Source: Rostratula benghalensis (Eukaryota > Chordata > Aves > Charadriiformes > Rostratulidae). From it: a stretch of DNA of 64,000 nt. Positions within the stretch are counted from its first letter, which is position 1. Every line of letters starts with the position of its first letter. The notes under the pieces were generated by a model. It searched no databases. It was given only the letters and a program-made list of their open reading frames with translations, and had not been told where the DNA came from. The translations under genes were made by a program, and so were the position numbers. Positions 40,601-52,154 of the stretch are shown here, in pieces. The stretch covers positions 3,248,674 through 3,312,673 of the forward strand of contig VXAI01000082.1 of assembly GCA_013399305.1 (NCBI GenBank), read 5' to 3'.

Positions 40601-41149
40601 TGTAACAATCAAGGTCAGTTAACTTTGTTATGTGCTACAGTGCAGAGTTGGAAGTGGAAAAGTGTGGAGGACTTGCACCTGTGGGGAGGAGCAGACAGGA
40701 CAGGTGACCCAAACTTGACCAATGGGGCATTCCATCCAATCTGCATCATGCTCAGTATAAAAGCTGAGGGACAAAAAGGGTCAGCCTCCTTCTTCAATAG
40801 CCTCTGATAAGGACTTTGTTCATCTGCCTTTGATCCTGATCCATGTGGTCCTGAATCCAGAACTGGAATCCAGTTCCCATCTCTCCCTGAGTCCAGTCTG
40901 GGACTTCCCCACTGCCTGCCAGTGACATGACTGTCATCCTGGGAGCTCAATACTGGGATTGTATATATTTAATTATTTTCTAATTTATATTATTACAGTT
41001 TATTATCAATATTTCAATAAAGTAGTTACGTTTCTTTTCAACCCATAAATCTCTCTCCCTTATTCTCTCTTCCTTCCCTTCTGGGAAGGGATAGATGTTA
41101 AAGGACATCTGTCATTTATTCAGTACCCAACCCAGCCTAAAGTACAGCA
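40601..41149 (+). mobile_element. Solo LTR, avian ERVL-type
   Basis: The block order matches a common avian ERVL-type LTR read in its transcribed direction: GTTAACTTT near 40618, GGACAGGTGACCCAAACTTG (40698) followed by ACCAATGGGGCATTCC, CATCATGCTCAGTATAAAAG (40743-40762) with a TATA box, AATAAAGTAG near 41017, then TTTCTTTTCAACCCATAAAT and a pyrimidine-rich tail, ending CCCAGCCTAAAGTACAGCA at 41149. The 5' edge is estimated from a TGTAAC start, and no clear target-site duplication was found, so the copy is old. No internal viral genes flank it, hence a solo LTR. It could supply a plus-strand promoter or polyadenylation signal. Confidence 0.7.
40743..40762 (+). promoter_or_regulatory. LTR core promoter with TATA box
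   Basis: CATCATGCTCAG followed by TATAAAAG lies in the LTR where the U3/R boundary promoter of this LTR type sits. It is a predicted relic promoter, and activity is not shown. Confidence 0.45.
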
Positions 41150-41684
41150 GTCACCTCCAAATAGTTCAAATAGGAGTGAGACTAACAAAGAATAAGAATA
41201 CGTTCAGATAAACTGAAACTGAGCAAGCTTGTTCTGATTTTCTCCCTGTGTAATTTATGATCCTATAAATTATGCTTGGGTCATAACTGCAAGACTACCC
41301 TCACAGTTATAATGGTTGAAATACTTCTGAATGTGAATTTAAAAGTTACTAAAATACAAAGAGGCTCACATTAAAATCATTAGAACTAACATTCTAGGAA
41401 CCACGAGTCTCTAGCACGATGAACAGGGACAGGAAAAAAAAAAAAGGCACGGAACCCATTAATTTGTTTTTTCTTTAGGACTCAGGCTGTAACCTTGACC
41501 ATTGAGTCATAGCAATGCATTTCCTGCTGAAATCCCTTTGAAGATTCTAAGTTTCTCATGCTCTTTCCAGTGTCCTCAAAGCTGTTCTGTCATTTCCTTG
41601 TTTAAAGTTTAACTCAGAGATTTCTCTGCACTTCTTTACTAAAGCATTAAAATCACTGCATTTTTTCCCTAAAAAATAATAATA

Positions 41685-41709
41685 NNNNNNNNNNNNNNNN
41701 NNNNNNNNN
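41685..41709. other. Assembly gap (25 N)
   Basis: Twenty-five N separate AATAATAATA from TTTTTATAG. The round length suggests a placeholder gap, so the true missing length is unknown. An AT-rich simple repeat is the likely cause. Confidence 0.95.
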
Positions 41710-42775
41710 TTTTTATAGTGTTTTCCTTTTGAAAAATACTTATGGGAAAGTTTCTATACTGGCTTTCTAGATCATGGAGTGAAAAGCCTGTATTGCAAGA
41801 AAAAGAAATTTGGAAGAAATATCATGTAATTAATTTCCATTAATGTAACTAGGAAGCTGAGCTGAAGTTTACATAATTTTATACTTCGGGAATTGATAAG
41901 GAGCCATTTCATTTTAAGAGATGAAGGCAGATATAGAAACCATATTGTTCCACTCTAAGAATTTTTATGTTTTGTCGGAGTGGGTGTGGGAACACCAGTC
42001 AAAGAGTAGGTCAAAGTCACAGAATGGGAAGGCGGAGTAATATGAACTTGAAAAAAAAACAAAACAAAAAACCAAAACAAACTGATTTTCTCCTGCACCA
42101 CATTTCTTTCAAAACAAAGGCCTTCTATCTAAGCCTCCAAAAAGTAGTTTCTCAAAAATTATCCAAATTCCTTGCATGATTTCTGTTGGAAGCTTAGACA
42201 AAAACCAAAGAATTCCTAGGGAATATTAAATTTAAAGGATACAATGTTTTCTAATAGAATGGCATTCTTTCCAAAAATTGTGAACACTTTAAATATCAAT
42301 ACCATTGTTGGCTCAACCATTTTACATTAACATGTTAGTCAACACTTCTGCATTTTGTTATATTAATTCATTTTCCTGCTATTGTCATAGCTTCAAGGAT
42401 TTGAACTTAAAGAAAGGATTTCTGCTTACATTGAGATAAGTGTTTCATTTCAGAATTCCATTTAAAAACCTCGAAGGAAAAGGCAAATAAAGAATCTTTC
42501 CTGCTAAACTTATCACATATTTAAAATCTTGTGCATGGTTGGTTTTGTAGTCCTCAGTGCTGGAAAATGGAAATGGCAACTTACTAGATGGTCCAGCAGA
42601 GAAACAGCTGGCATATACACTGTAATAGTAAAGGTTTTATACACAATCCCTAAAATAAATAGAAAAACCTCTCCAACTACAGTAAACTTAGTGCCTATGC
42701 CTGATCTTATTAAGATGACAGTTCTGCCTTTTTTTCTCTCAGATTTTTTGTTTTGGTTGTTTCTTTGTGGTGGGG

Positions 42776-42890
42776 TTTTTTTGTTTTTTTGTTTATTTAT
42801 TTTATTTTTTTTTTTGTTGTTTTTTTTTGTTTTTTTGTTTATTTATTTTATTTTTTTTTTTGTTGTTTTTTTTTGTTTTTTTGTTTATTT
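42776..42890. repeat. T-rich minisatellite, 46 bp period
   Basis: The word GTTTATTTATTTTA recurs at 42791 and 42837 and GTTTATTTTGG at 42883, an exact 46 bp spacing. Each unit also carries TTGTTGTTTTTTTTTG. It amounts to about two and a half copies with almost no divergence, so it expanded recently and its length is probably variable. Confidence 0.9.
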
Positions 42891-44340
42891 TGGTTTTTTA
42901 TGTACTGCTTCTTTCTTTAGATTTCCTTGGATTATAGAGAACATTTTTCTGTTCACTCTTGTCTGAATACTGAGAATTTTATTATGCCTTTAAGGACTAT
43001 AAATAAAGCTATTAAAAAACCATGCATTTTTCTCTTCCTAAATCTCAAGGGGAAATTTATTTTCAAACTAGGTATGTCCTTCATTTCTCCTATTGTTTGC
43101 ATATGCTAATTTCTATGCAGATAAAAAGTTTGACACATTCTAGTGCTTCAAGTTCATAATCACAAGACAAATCATATTTATATGTGACTGAGAAGTGGCG
43201 TAGTGACTTTTTACTTCATATGAAAAGAGTATGAAAAAAGCCACAGCTGCAATACACACGTCAACAGGGAAGTGAAGGGAAGGCGAAATCTTGGTTTGTG
43301 ATTGCTGAACAGAAACTGGAGGAGAAAATAGCCTCTTCCCTGCCCCTATCCCCCACCCTGAGACCACCCAAGAACTTCAACTTATGAAAACAAACTGTAC
43401 AAATAAACTATTTCCACTTCGATAAGCAAGGAAGAATTGCTTAACTTCCACTAAAATTAATGATACAGTTGCATCCAATGAAGGTAAAATGAAGAACACC
43501 ATATTATGCTGGATATAAGGTGACCTCAGTTTGCAAATATAAAGCAATCAAAAACATTTTTGTCTGACAGAGCTGTCCTTAACACTGCCACCCTTCATGG
43601 TACTAGCTGATCTTGCTCTCTCACTGCAGAGTCTACTAAGCAAGGCTGAGGAGAGACATAAATTTAGACAGAGCTGGACCCTACGCTCCCTTTCCTGACT
43701 TTTGCCAGCTACACCTGTGCCTGTCACTGCAAAGAGCTTAAAAACATACTCTCTAAACGTAGGATGGGTTGGAATTTTAGATCAATTTCAGCTTATATGT
43801 GGATCAGGAGAGTGTGTTGAGCTGATTCCATCCCATCACTAAGTTGTATCAGACCACCCCTTTGGGGCAGTGCACAACTGTATCTTGTTGTTTGGTTATG
43901 ACATTCTCTATGAAACTGGCAAGCTAGTTGGCAAATTTGTATTGCTTTTCAGACTCCTCATGCTATTTCCAGAAGCCCCATATCTGCAAACCATCATACG
44001 TATGATGCCCTCTGTCCTTTTTCAGAAACACCAGGTTATGATCTATTTAGTCATAATCAATACATTACATGAAGTTAATCAGTTTGTCTTATTACAGATC
44101 TGTAAATCTTAAGAATGCTGGAAGCTAAAGTTTTTCTTAGCATAAGCAGCAAGATTGGTGAAGCCTTCCTTAGGCCACCAGCTGCCATCTAACAACACAG
44201 TAATTTAAGCTTAACTCCCCCTTAGTTCAAGAATGGATAGTGGTTTTGTACGACAGATACACTGTGATTTAACTAACATAATGAAATTGTGTAAGTAATA
44301 TCTGTGAATACTGTATGCTTGAACTACGATTCTTGGAAAT

Positions 44341-44770
44341 GAAGACAGAGGCCATTATAACTGGAGTCAGTAGGGGACAGAAGAATTTCAGGTGCAGATC
44401 GTGAAGAAATAGACCATTCTACCCAGAGTCAGCAGAAGACAGATGAGATCCAGGTGCAGATGGGCTGAAGAGATCACAAAACTGTGCAAGAAGGTAAAAG
44501 CACCTGCACCAAAACTTGAGTTGAAGAGGACACGTAATCATTGAACAATTCAGTCAACAGACACCTCTGTCACATAAGCAGGTGCATGAACAGCTTATGT
44601 CATAGATTGCAAGGCTTTAAAAAGCACAGGAAAATAAGCAAGGGTGTCTTCTTGGAAGCACCCAGCTTGAGCTGTACTAAACTAACTGTAACAAAATCTA
44701 GGGTCTGAACTCTTTTTCCAGTCAGAAGCTAATATTGGATCCCGGTGCACCTAGACTCCTCCCCAAGAAA
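44341..44770 (+). mobile_element. Probable LTR fragment, second type
   Basis: This segment directly precedes the CR1 copy. It has a TATA-like GGCTTTAAAAAGCAC near 44612, then GGGTGTCTTCTTGGAAGCAC (44643), CCAGCTTGAGCTGTACT, AACTGTAACAAAATCTAGGG (44684) and TCTGAACTCTTTTTCC. That order (TATA, an R region with GGAAGC-CCAG, then AACTGTAACAAA and CTCTTTTTCC) resembles bird ERVK or ERV1-type LTR ends. The left part contains a 62 bp duplication. I could not place TG and CA ends or a target-site duplication, so identity and limits are tentative. Confidence 0.4.
44362..44475. repeat. 62 bp imperfect tandem duplication
   Basis: The block GGAGTCAGTAGGGGACAGAA with TTCAGGTGCAGAT (from 44362) recurs as AGAGTCAGCAGAAGACAGAT with ATCCAGGTGCAGAT (from about 44424), a spacing of about 62 bp. 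Duplicated U3 segments are common in LTRs, which supports the LTR reading of this region, but it is not proof. Confidence 0.7.
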
Positions 44771-44849
44771 GAATGTAGCAAGGAAGGGGGTCCAGTCTGA
44801 TGGACTGCTTTTCAACTCTTACTAGATAATCCTTAGATCTCTTTTTAGA

Positions 44850-45974
44850 TTCCCCCACAACATCCTGCTTGCCAAATTGCAGGGATAAGGGTTTGATGGG
44901 TGGACTGTTCAGTGGATAAGGAACTGGCTGGATGGTCACAGCAAGAGGGTGGTACTCAATGGCTTGAGGTCCAGTGAATAGCAGAGACAAGTGGTGTCCC
45001 TCAAGGGTCCGTGCTGGGACCAGTACTGTTCAACATTTCAACAACAATATAGATGGAGGGGGTGAGTCCACAATCAGCAAATTTGCAGATGACACCAGGC
45101 TGTGTGGTGTTGTCAATATGCAAGAAGGACAGAATGTCATCCAGAGGGACCTGAACAGGCTGGAGAGGTGGGCCCAGGTGAACCTCATGAGGTTCAACAA
45201 GAGCAAGTGCAGGGTTCTGCACCTGGGCTGGAACAATCCTCACTATTAATACAGACTAAGGGATGAGGTATCAGAAAACAGCACTGAGGAATGGGTCTTG
45301 GGGGTGCTGATGGATGAGAAGCTGGGCATGAGCAGGCAATGTGCACTTGCAGCCCAGAAAGGCAATCACAGCCAGGGCTGCATCAACAGATGTGTTGCCA
45401 GCAGATCCAGAGAGGTGATTCTGCCACTTTGCTCTGCTCTGGTGAGACCTCATCTGGAGTACTGTGTGCAGGTCTGGAGCCCTCAATGTAGGAAGGACAT
45501 GGACCTGATAGAGTGGGTCCAGAGGAGGGCCACAAAGATGATCAGGGGGTTGGAGCAACTCTCCTACGAGGACAAGCTGAGGGAGCTGGGATTGTTCAGC
45601 TTGGAGAAGAGGAGGCTCCAGTGAGACCTAATAGCACCCTTCCAGTACCTGAAAGGAGCCTATAGGAAGGCTAGGGGGGGTCTGTTTACAAAGGCCTACA
45701 GTGACAGGATGAGGGGGAATGACTTCAAGCTGGATAAGAGGAGATTTAGACTGGATATCAGGAATCAGTTCTTTACTATGAGGGAGGTGGATCACTGGAA
45801 CAGGTTGCCCAGGGAGGTGGTTGAGGCCCCTTCCCTGGAAATATTCAAGGTGCAGCTTGATGAGACCCTGGGCAGCCTGGTCTAGTTGGGGGTGTCCCTG
45901 CTGACTGGGGGAAGGTCGGACTAGATGACCCTAGAGGTCCCTTCCAGCCTGGACCATTCTTTGATTCTATGATT
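44850..45974 (+). mobile_element. CR1 LINE, 5'-truncated, ~1.1 kb
   Basis: This is the best-preserved transposon in the window. It covers the end of the reverse transcriptase domain through the complete 3' end. The tail reads GGTCGGACTAGATGACC, GAGGTCCCTTCCAGCC, then TTGATTCTATGATT, the diagnostic CR1 3' end. The 5' edge is estimated near GCTTGCCAAATTGCAGGGAT, since similarity to CR1 fades further left. Neighbours are a probable LTR fragment on the left and unique DNA on the right. Confidence 0.93.
44974..45885 (+). pseudogene. CR1 ORF2 remnant, reverse transcriptase C-terminal part
   Basis: The frame encodes the end of a CR1-type reverse transcriptase and the region after it. The RT motif with PQGSVLGP is encoded at about 44998-45021, in a different frame from the catalytic-site motif FADDT at 45081-45095, so a small indel lies between them. 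Downstream in the FADDT frame are LERWAQVNLMRFNKSKC, then a TAA at 45247-45249, then ALVRPHLEYCVQVWSP and VQRRATKMIRGLE, a TGA at 45622-45624, and a final part with HWNRLPREVVEAPSLEIFK ending at TAG 45883-45885, about where intact CR1 proteins end. FADD is the usual CR1 variant of the YxDD motif. The copy cannot make an intact protein. Confidence 0.9.
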
Positions 45975-48900
45975 GATCAACAAGTATGAAAAATAGCATT
46001 GCTTGATAATGACTAAGTTCCAAGCCCCTTGTGAAATTGTGTATTTTGCCCTACTTCTCCCTTTCTCCTGCCTAGATTTCTTCACTATCTCCTTTCCTTG
46101 ATTCCTGATATTTAACTTGTGTTCTATCATTTTACACCAAAAATTAATGCTCTTACCAGTTAACTGTTAGTCACAAGTCACTCCTACGTATTTTTTCAGA
46201 CTGTGAAAAACATAGATACAAGAACTGTTCAAAGAGTGATTTTTATCTGCCATCATACTTATGTGAAGCAGAAGCTAATGAGTTTGTAAAGAATTTAATT
46301 ATTTTGGGCAGGCAGAGAGAAATAACCAAATTAAAAATAACCTATAGAACTATTCATTCTTTCTTTTAAATAGAATTTTTCTATGATCCTTCCTGGGAGA
46401 TGAATCATTCAGAAGCCAACCAGCATCTCAACATGAGCTCTTTCATGTCAAAGATTATGTATTAATGCAAAGTATGACTATGCTGAGGAAAGATGGTGGT
46501 CAGATCAGCATGAAGAGTCTATATTTAAAGGATGTTGAAGCTAGAAATGAGGACAACTACCCTTACAGTATAGAAATTGCCCACAAAAGAGAAGAACTTC
46601 TGTGTGTTTGCAAATTCTGCAAAGGCTTCTGAAGCTGAGGTGTAACCGGGACACAGACTGAACCTCAGAGCTGTGGGTTTGGTAGTTTTGGTGGTGGTTT
46701 GGGGTGGGGCTTTTTTGTTATTGTTATTGTTGCATTTTAATATGTACTCAGACTGCAGGGACAGCAAAGCTTTATCAGCCTTTAATACCCCAGAGAAATG
46801 CACGTGAGATAAACTGCTGTCATTTTAAAAGGTGTTTTCTGCTGTCTGTGTGCCCCTTCTTTAGACTTCCCATGAGAATACAGCACCAGAGGAAAAGCAC
46901 TGTAGTCCTGGATTGAAAGCCCTAGGGATCAGAAGGTTGAAGATATCCCTAACAGGGTAAAACCTATGCAGGTACAGCAAAGCACTATCCCCTCTCCCCC
47001 TTCTTTTCCACTCCCATTCTTCAATTTGAGATCAGCCTGAGATTTCAGTTGAGCTGTTTCCAGCTATCAGGATACCAAAATATTTATAAAGTTGATTTGG
47101 GGCTCTCATGTTAAGATATCATACAGAGTCTGACACTTCTTGAGAAAACTGAGTCACATCAAATCACTAGTATCTGGCAGAAATTATATTTAAAGCATAT
47201 GCTGCTACCATAAAGTGCTGGTTTTATTTTCGGAAGAGATGAGTCTGAAGCAGTCTGCATTGCATAAAGAACTAACAATATTGCCATATGCATATGCTAA
47301 AGATTTCGTGCTAAAAGCTGCCTTTTACTTCTGAAGGAAAAACGGCTTTCAACCTCCTAAATGAAGTACAATAGCACCAACTGCTGCTATCTCAACCCAT
47401 GACTGCTAGATCCTATTACTGTAAAAGCATGAACTATTTCCAGCACAAAGACTCATTTACCTCATGAATCAGCTGCAGCCCATCTTTGGCCTTAGCTGCC
47501 AATGGTACTGTTTCATCTCTATTCAGATGCAAACCTCCCTGATCTGATAGAAATCACTCTGGGGAGGAGGAGACTCAGCTAGAAAACATCTTCCCGGTTA
47601 CAAAAAACAACAAAAACATCTCCCCCAGAAAAGTCAGCGGAGAAGTATTTATTCTTGCAATTAGATATTACTAAGGAATTCTCGTGCCATTCTTTAGCTT
47701 TGAAATGACCCTTCCACATGTTACATATCTCCATCACGTATTTCTATGTCTCTGTGCCTCCTTTCACTTGCTCAAGGATCACATGTAAGGCAAAGATGCA
47801 CTGAACAACTAGAGGCAGACTTCAAGGTCTAACAAAAGAAGAACTGTTGGAGCTAAAAGCTTTTAGCAGCTGTATTTATCAAACATTTTGAAGAATGTGA
47901 CTTGCACTCCTTTTCTAAAGTCTATTCTGACACAGTATTGAGGAAAGGAGGCGATTTTTAAAGAGAAATAAAACATTGCACTCCTCTGCTCTGTTCTTAC
48001 AGAAATCTTTTTCACATGTACTGCATCAATAAAATATAACAAATTGTGTGGACATATCCTTTAATAATTTGGAGGTAAAAATAATGGAGCAATTACAAGG
48101 TAATGTATACATCTGTAAAGAATCCTGATGCTCAAAATTAATGGCTAATAGTATTCAACATCAGAACATCAAGAAAGAGGTTACACATTATTCAAAATTC
48201 CTCGATCACATCATTTTACAAAGTCTTCACTCTGGTCAGAGATAGTTGCCAGTTTTCCAAGTAAGATTATGTCCTCTGGTCTGTACTACAATTTGATTAC
48301 AGCTTAGTTGTTTATCTGCGTTGTAACTATAGAATTCCAGAGCACTAAAGTTTTTTCGACTGCTACTTTTGAACAATTAGAAATATGTAACAAAATACTT
48401 CTGCAAAGTAAAATTTTTTTATTAGGAAGAAAATATTTACATACTATATACAAAGACACCAGACTTAATTTATGCAAATATATTAATGACACCTGTAAAC
48501 AGTATTTGGAAAGACAGCACACTGGTTTTTCACCTCTAACACTGCTACTTTAAAAACAAAAAAAGAAAAAAAAATCATATTAAGGTACACCAGCTCTAAC
48601 CCAAAAGGTAACACCCAGAATCAAAAACAGTGCCCCAAGATAAACCACTCCAGCTGAAAGCCAGATAGCGACCCCTTCTTTTGTAATGGGTACATACCTC
48701 AAGCCACCTTTCCACACAGGAATTCACTTCTTCGTTTTGATCCATTGCATTTCCCCATGAAGGGAACAGATTGTCTTAACCAAATGAGCGAACTCTGGAA
48801 TCGGTTCAACATCTTTCAGGGGCAAGACATTTTCAACAATTGTTATTTTTAACATGTATGAACATGTTCTACTAAATTTCCTTCTAGCATTGTCCAAATA

Positions 48901-49059
48901 AACCTGTCTGGTTATGTAAATGTTTCATATGTTCTACTTTTTCTTTTCTTGAGCTACTTTGATAACAAATGATGTTCTTGTGACAGTTACAACAGATTGT
49001 ATTTTCTGGTACAGTACAGCAAAGCTCTCCAAATTTTTCATGTACAGTAGAGCTGCAAA
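45975..49059. other. Unique non-coding stretch
   Basis: I see no gene or transposon. A G/T-rich tract with GGTGGTGG and TTATTG units lies at about 46675-46735. Open frames do not exceed about 90 codons and look random. Confidence 0.5.
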
Positions 49060-49180
49060 AAATCACTTCATTTTAAGGCTAGAAGAGACTATGATGATCA
49101 CTCGATTTCCCAGAGAACAAATCAGAGTTTCATCCTGTAATTCCTACCACCCAACTCACCTCTAAACCTCATTATTCCAT
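49060..49180 (-). mobile_element. Ancient CR1 3' end fragment
   Basis: The plus strand reads TTCATTTTAAGGCTAGAAGA, then GACTATGATGATCACTCGAT, then TTCATCCTGTAATTCCTACC. This follows the reverse complement of the 3' end of an older CR1 lineage (TTTTAAGGCCAGAAGGGACC, then a TGATCATCTAG block, then a CCAATAATTCCTGC block). Divergence is clearly higher than in the copy at 45 kb. The limits are approximate. Confidence 0.6.
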
Positions 49181-51845
49181 GTGCATCTTGAAAAATCTCT
49201 AATAAGCAGCCATCTAGAGTTTTTCTTTTGATTTTGAGTAATAGTTTACATATCCATTTATACTAGGGATCATTGCAAGCAAGAATCCTATACCTTCATA
49301 CTTATCAGACAGGGCACCCTGGTGTACAAACAAGCATCAAAGGACTGCTCTACCAAACATTGAATCAGTCCTTGGTGCTTCAACAATAGCAGAAATCCTC
49401 TTGAAAGCTGTAAATTTATCCTGAATAGTTCCTTTTATGTTAGGAATGGGGATGCTTCTCAGGAGATTCATGACCTTGCTGAGTTCAGATGGAAAGTGCC
49501 GCAAGGACAAGGGGAGGTTCCATTTGTCAGCCTTGTTGCAAACCAGCAGAATCTGCTGTGGACTTGAAAAAGACTTGTGACACAGCCATAGTTCTGGATT
49601 TATCAGTTAGCAACACAAACAGTTGTTTGAAAGACCGGGTTTTTTTGTAAAAGAAAGCCTTTCTGACCTCCTCTGTATGAAAAGCTGAGTACTGAAGAGA
49701 AGGTAAATTAATTTCTTGAGTAATGAGGAAAAGCAAAGGGACATCAAAGCACAAAACCACTCCGTGTTTTGTATGAAGATATTTCATCAGAAGGGATTAC
49801 ACTGCCTCCAATACCATGTTAGAGGTGATAGTTATAGGGAAACATTGTTATAGAAGAGTGCAATAGCAAGGTAAGCAAGTAAGTTATCAGTGGTTAAAAA
49901 GAAGGCCCAACAACTATGATCATATTGAGTTCCCTCACAAGATAGCCTTGGTAAAGGTATCTTTGCTGCTAACCTTCTCAGGAAGTGTAAAACAATAGGG
50001 TGGAAAAAAGCAGATGCTTTCTGAAACTGGTAGGCTGATAGGTAAAAGAACTCTATTAAATTTCACTTGGCATACAAGGGAGAAATTTGAGATCTCTAAA
50101 TGTAATTAATCCAAAACATTCATTATTCAGTTCCAGTAAAGAAAAATGCTGAAAATCTGCTTCACTTAGTGAGGTACATGCCTCTCAAGATCAGAATCAG
50201 AGTTCTTTTTACTGTTTGTGAAAACTACCCTTACTGACAAGGAGCAATAACACTGAGAAAAAAATTTATTCTGCAAAACAAACCACAGTGCGACCAGACC
50301 AGTGAAACTTCAAGACCTCTGTGAGATTTGGGAGCAGAAAATATGATCTTAGAACCTTCATAAGATGTGTAAAATTGTCTAGGTAACAGACTTGTGTCTT
50401 TACATCAGTCAATATCTTCAGGTGGAAGAGAAGCAGACACATTCCCTAAATTTAGCTAGGAAGGTAACAGGCTACTTGCTATGAAGCTTCAGATTTTAAA
50501 AAATAAAATAACTTGATTACCCTGATATCCTGTCAGACAAATGGAAGTCTCAGAATAGCCTGAAGCCTGAAAAAAAGTCCTCAGAATAGTAGAATCTCCT
50601 ACTTATGAAAAAGCATAGACTGATTCAACTCATTCACCAGATGATTGAGAAGGTAAACAAATAGGCAGAGGGATCTACTTCCTCTTGCATGACTCTCAGA
50701 GGTCAGATTCTTTCTGATAGAGGGAAAAAATTTTCAGGCCAATTTGTTTGGAATTCACCTGAAAATGTCCAAACTCTGAAATGCCCCACAGATTGTTGAA
50801 TGCTGCAATGATGTTTCTCTGAACAAAATTTCCACCCCATGACAGATGGAGCCATGGAAGCAGATTTGGATAAGGAAAGGTGGTGAAAAGATGCCAGCTG
50901 TGGATGTGCCCCACCACTGTGACAAGAAGCACTGAACAGTAGGTATAAGGAACAAGGCACTTCACAGAGATCCCTATTTCAACAAACATCAAAATTGTAA
51001 TGTAACACATCAAGGTTTATGACCAGTTGGGAGGTAGGGAGGACAGTTACATCTCCCACAACTACTGCTAGTAGCGTACCGGTTTGCAGTAACACCTGGC
51101 TCAGTTCTACCATGTCTGTGAGAAATTATCAGTGTAGTCTATTAGCACACTACTTATGAAATGTTTCAGATGTAAGGGTTATGAAAATAAATGAGGGCCA
51201 GTCATATAGGAAGTCGCCTATCTAAATCATCTTGGCATCTCTGAAAATACACATTTCTATGAAAAGCTTGTTTAAAAATGTTTTTTAATGGTATGGTTTT
51301 GATCTCCACATATAAAAGTGTACCACGCTGGTTTGAGGGAAAGTTTCCAGAAACATTAATTTAGAAAAATCTAGAAACACTGTGATTATTCTTAAATATT
51401 TGGATATGAGTTTAAAAACCCCAGAATTCTGGTTGTCTCAATAACCGAAGGGAAATAAAACTACTTGAAGAAAGGTAGCAATATATTTTTCCACTAAATA
51501 CTATTATGGGCACACGTTTGTATTTAAAGTACATAACAAAAAGTAGCTTTCTGGATCTCAAAAAAGTACGAAGCAACTCCTGTAAGTGCTTTTCTGCTTA
51601 AGCCGAGCTAGGTGTGAATTAAACATCACTACTAATTGTCAGGGGAAACAATCAGCAAATAACCTTGATTGTTAATATTTACATAGGAAAATCATCCTGG
51701 CCATTATTAGACAATTACTCAGAACAACATTTAAATAACACCATCTTCTGCTAATTATAAACTAACTGATTAAACTGAGGAGACACCTGAGATGCAGCAA
51801 CAGGCATGAAGGCCAAAACTTCCCCCTTTCCTCTGCATCCCACAG
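49181..51845. other. Unique non-coding stretch
   Basis: No gene or recognisable repeat. The last part, about 51590-51790, is rich in balanced AT words (GAATTAAACATC, CTAATTGTCAGG, GATTGTTAATATTTAC, GCTAATTATAAAC) without simple-sequence character. That texture is often seen in conserved non-coding elements, but conservation cannot be judged from one sequence. Confidence 0.4.
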
Positions 51846-52154
51846 TCTCCTGCTCTCCTGGCTGAGTACTTCACTGACATGGTGGTAAGAAAAAGAGGGG
51901 AAAATCACTTTAGTTTTGTTAAAAGTGCCTGGGGGCAGCAGGGTGGGTGGCCTGTGAGCAGGGCCCAGTCATGTATAAGCTACAGGCCTGAGTCTCCTAG
52001 GAGGCTACTCACTGTGGCCCAGCAGGCCCCCGCACCATCATGGGTGCCTTCCCAGCCCCAACAGGAGGTAATCAATCCGCTGCTGCGATCAGCACGAGGG
52101 AGTCGGTCTTGCTTTGGAGCAGTGGTTATTGTTCTTTTTCCCTGGAAAGCATTG
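51846..52154 (+). other. Candidate exon (open stretch between splice signals)
   Basis: A strong acceptor-like tract (CCCCCTTTCCTCTGCATC then CCACAG) ends at 51845, and a consensus donor-like ATTG/GTAAGT follows position 52154. The 309 bp between are open in one frame throughout (103 codons, phase 0 at both ends), and that frame continues past the donor to a stop near 52209. The sequence is richer in G, C and CpG than its surroundings (for example AATCCGCTGCTGCGATC). The encoded residues match no family that I know. It could be a coding exon, a lncRNA exon or chance. An alternative donor GTG/GTAAGA follows 51884. Confidence 0.25.

Larger units (their letters stand above)
41150..44340. other. 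Non-coding stretch with assembly gap and minisatellite
   Basis: No gene is recognised. The gap and the T-rich minisatellite are listed separately. A plus-strand open frame at 42529-42966 (145 codons) is produced by reading the T-rich repeat as Phe/Leu/Val-rich sequence and is not a gene. Confidence 0.5.

Noticed and set aside
42529..42966. 145-codon plus-strand frame with a hydrophobic Phe/Leu-rich stretch
   Set aside because: The hydrophobic stretch is the T-rich 46 bp minisatellite read as codons, not a membrane protein.
44751..45558. Minus-strand frames antisense to the CR1 element
   Set aside because: They are shadows of the CR1 coding strand. The plus strand carries the FADDT and downstream CR1 motifs.
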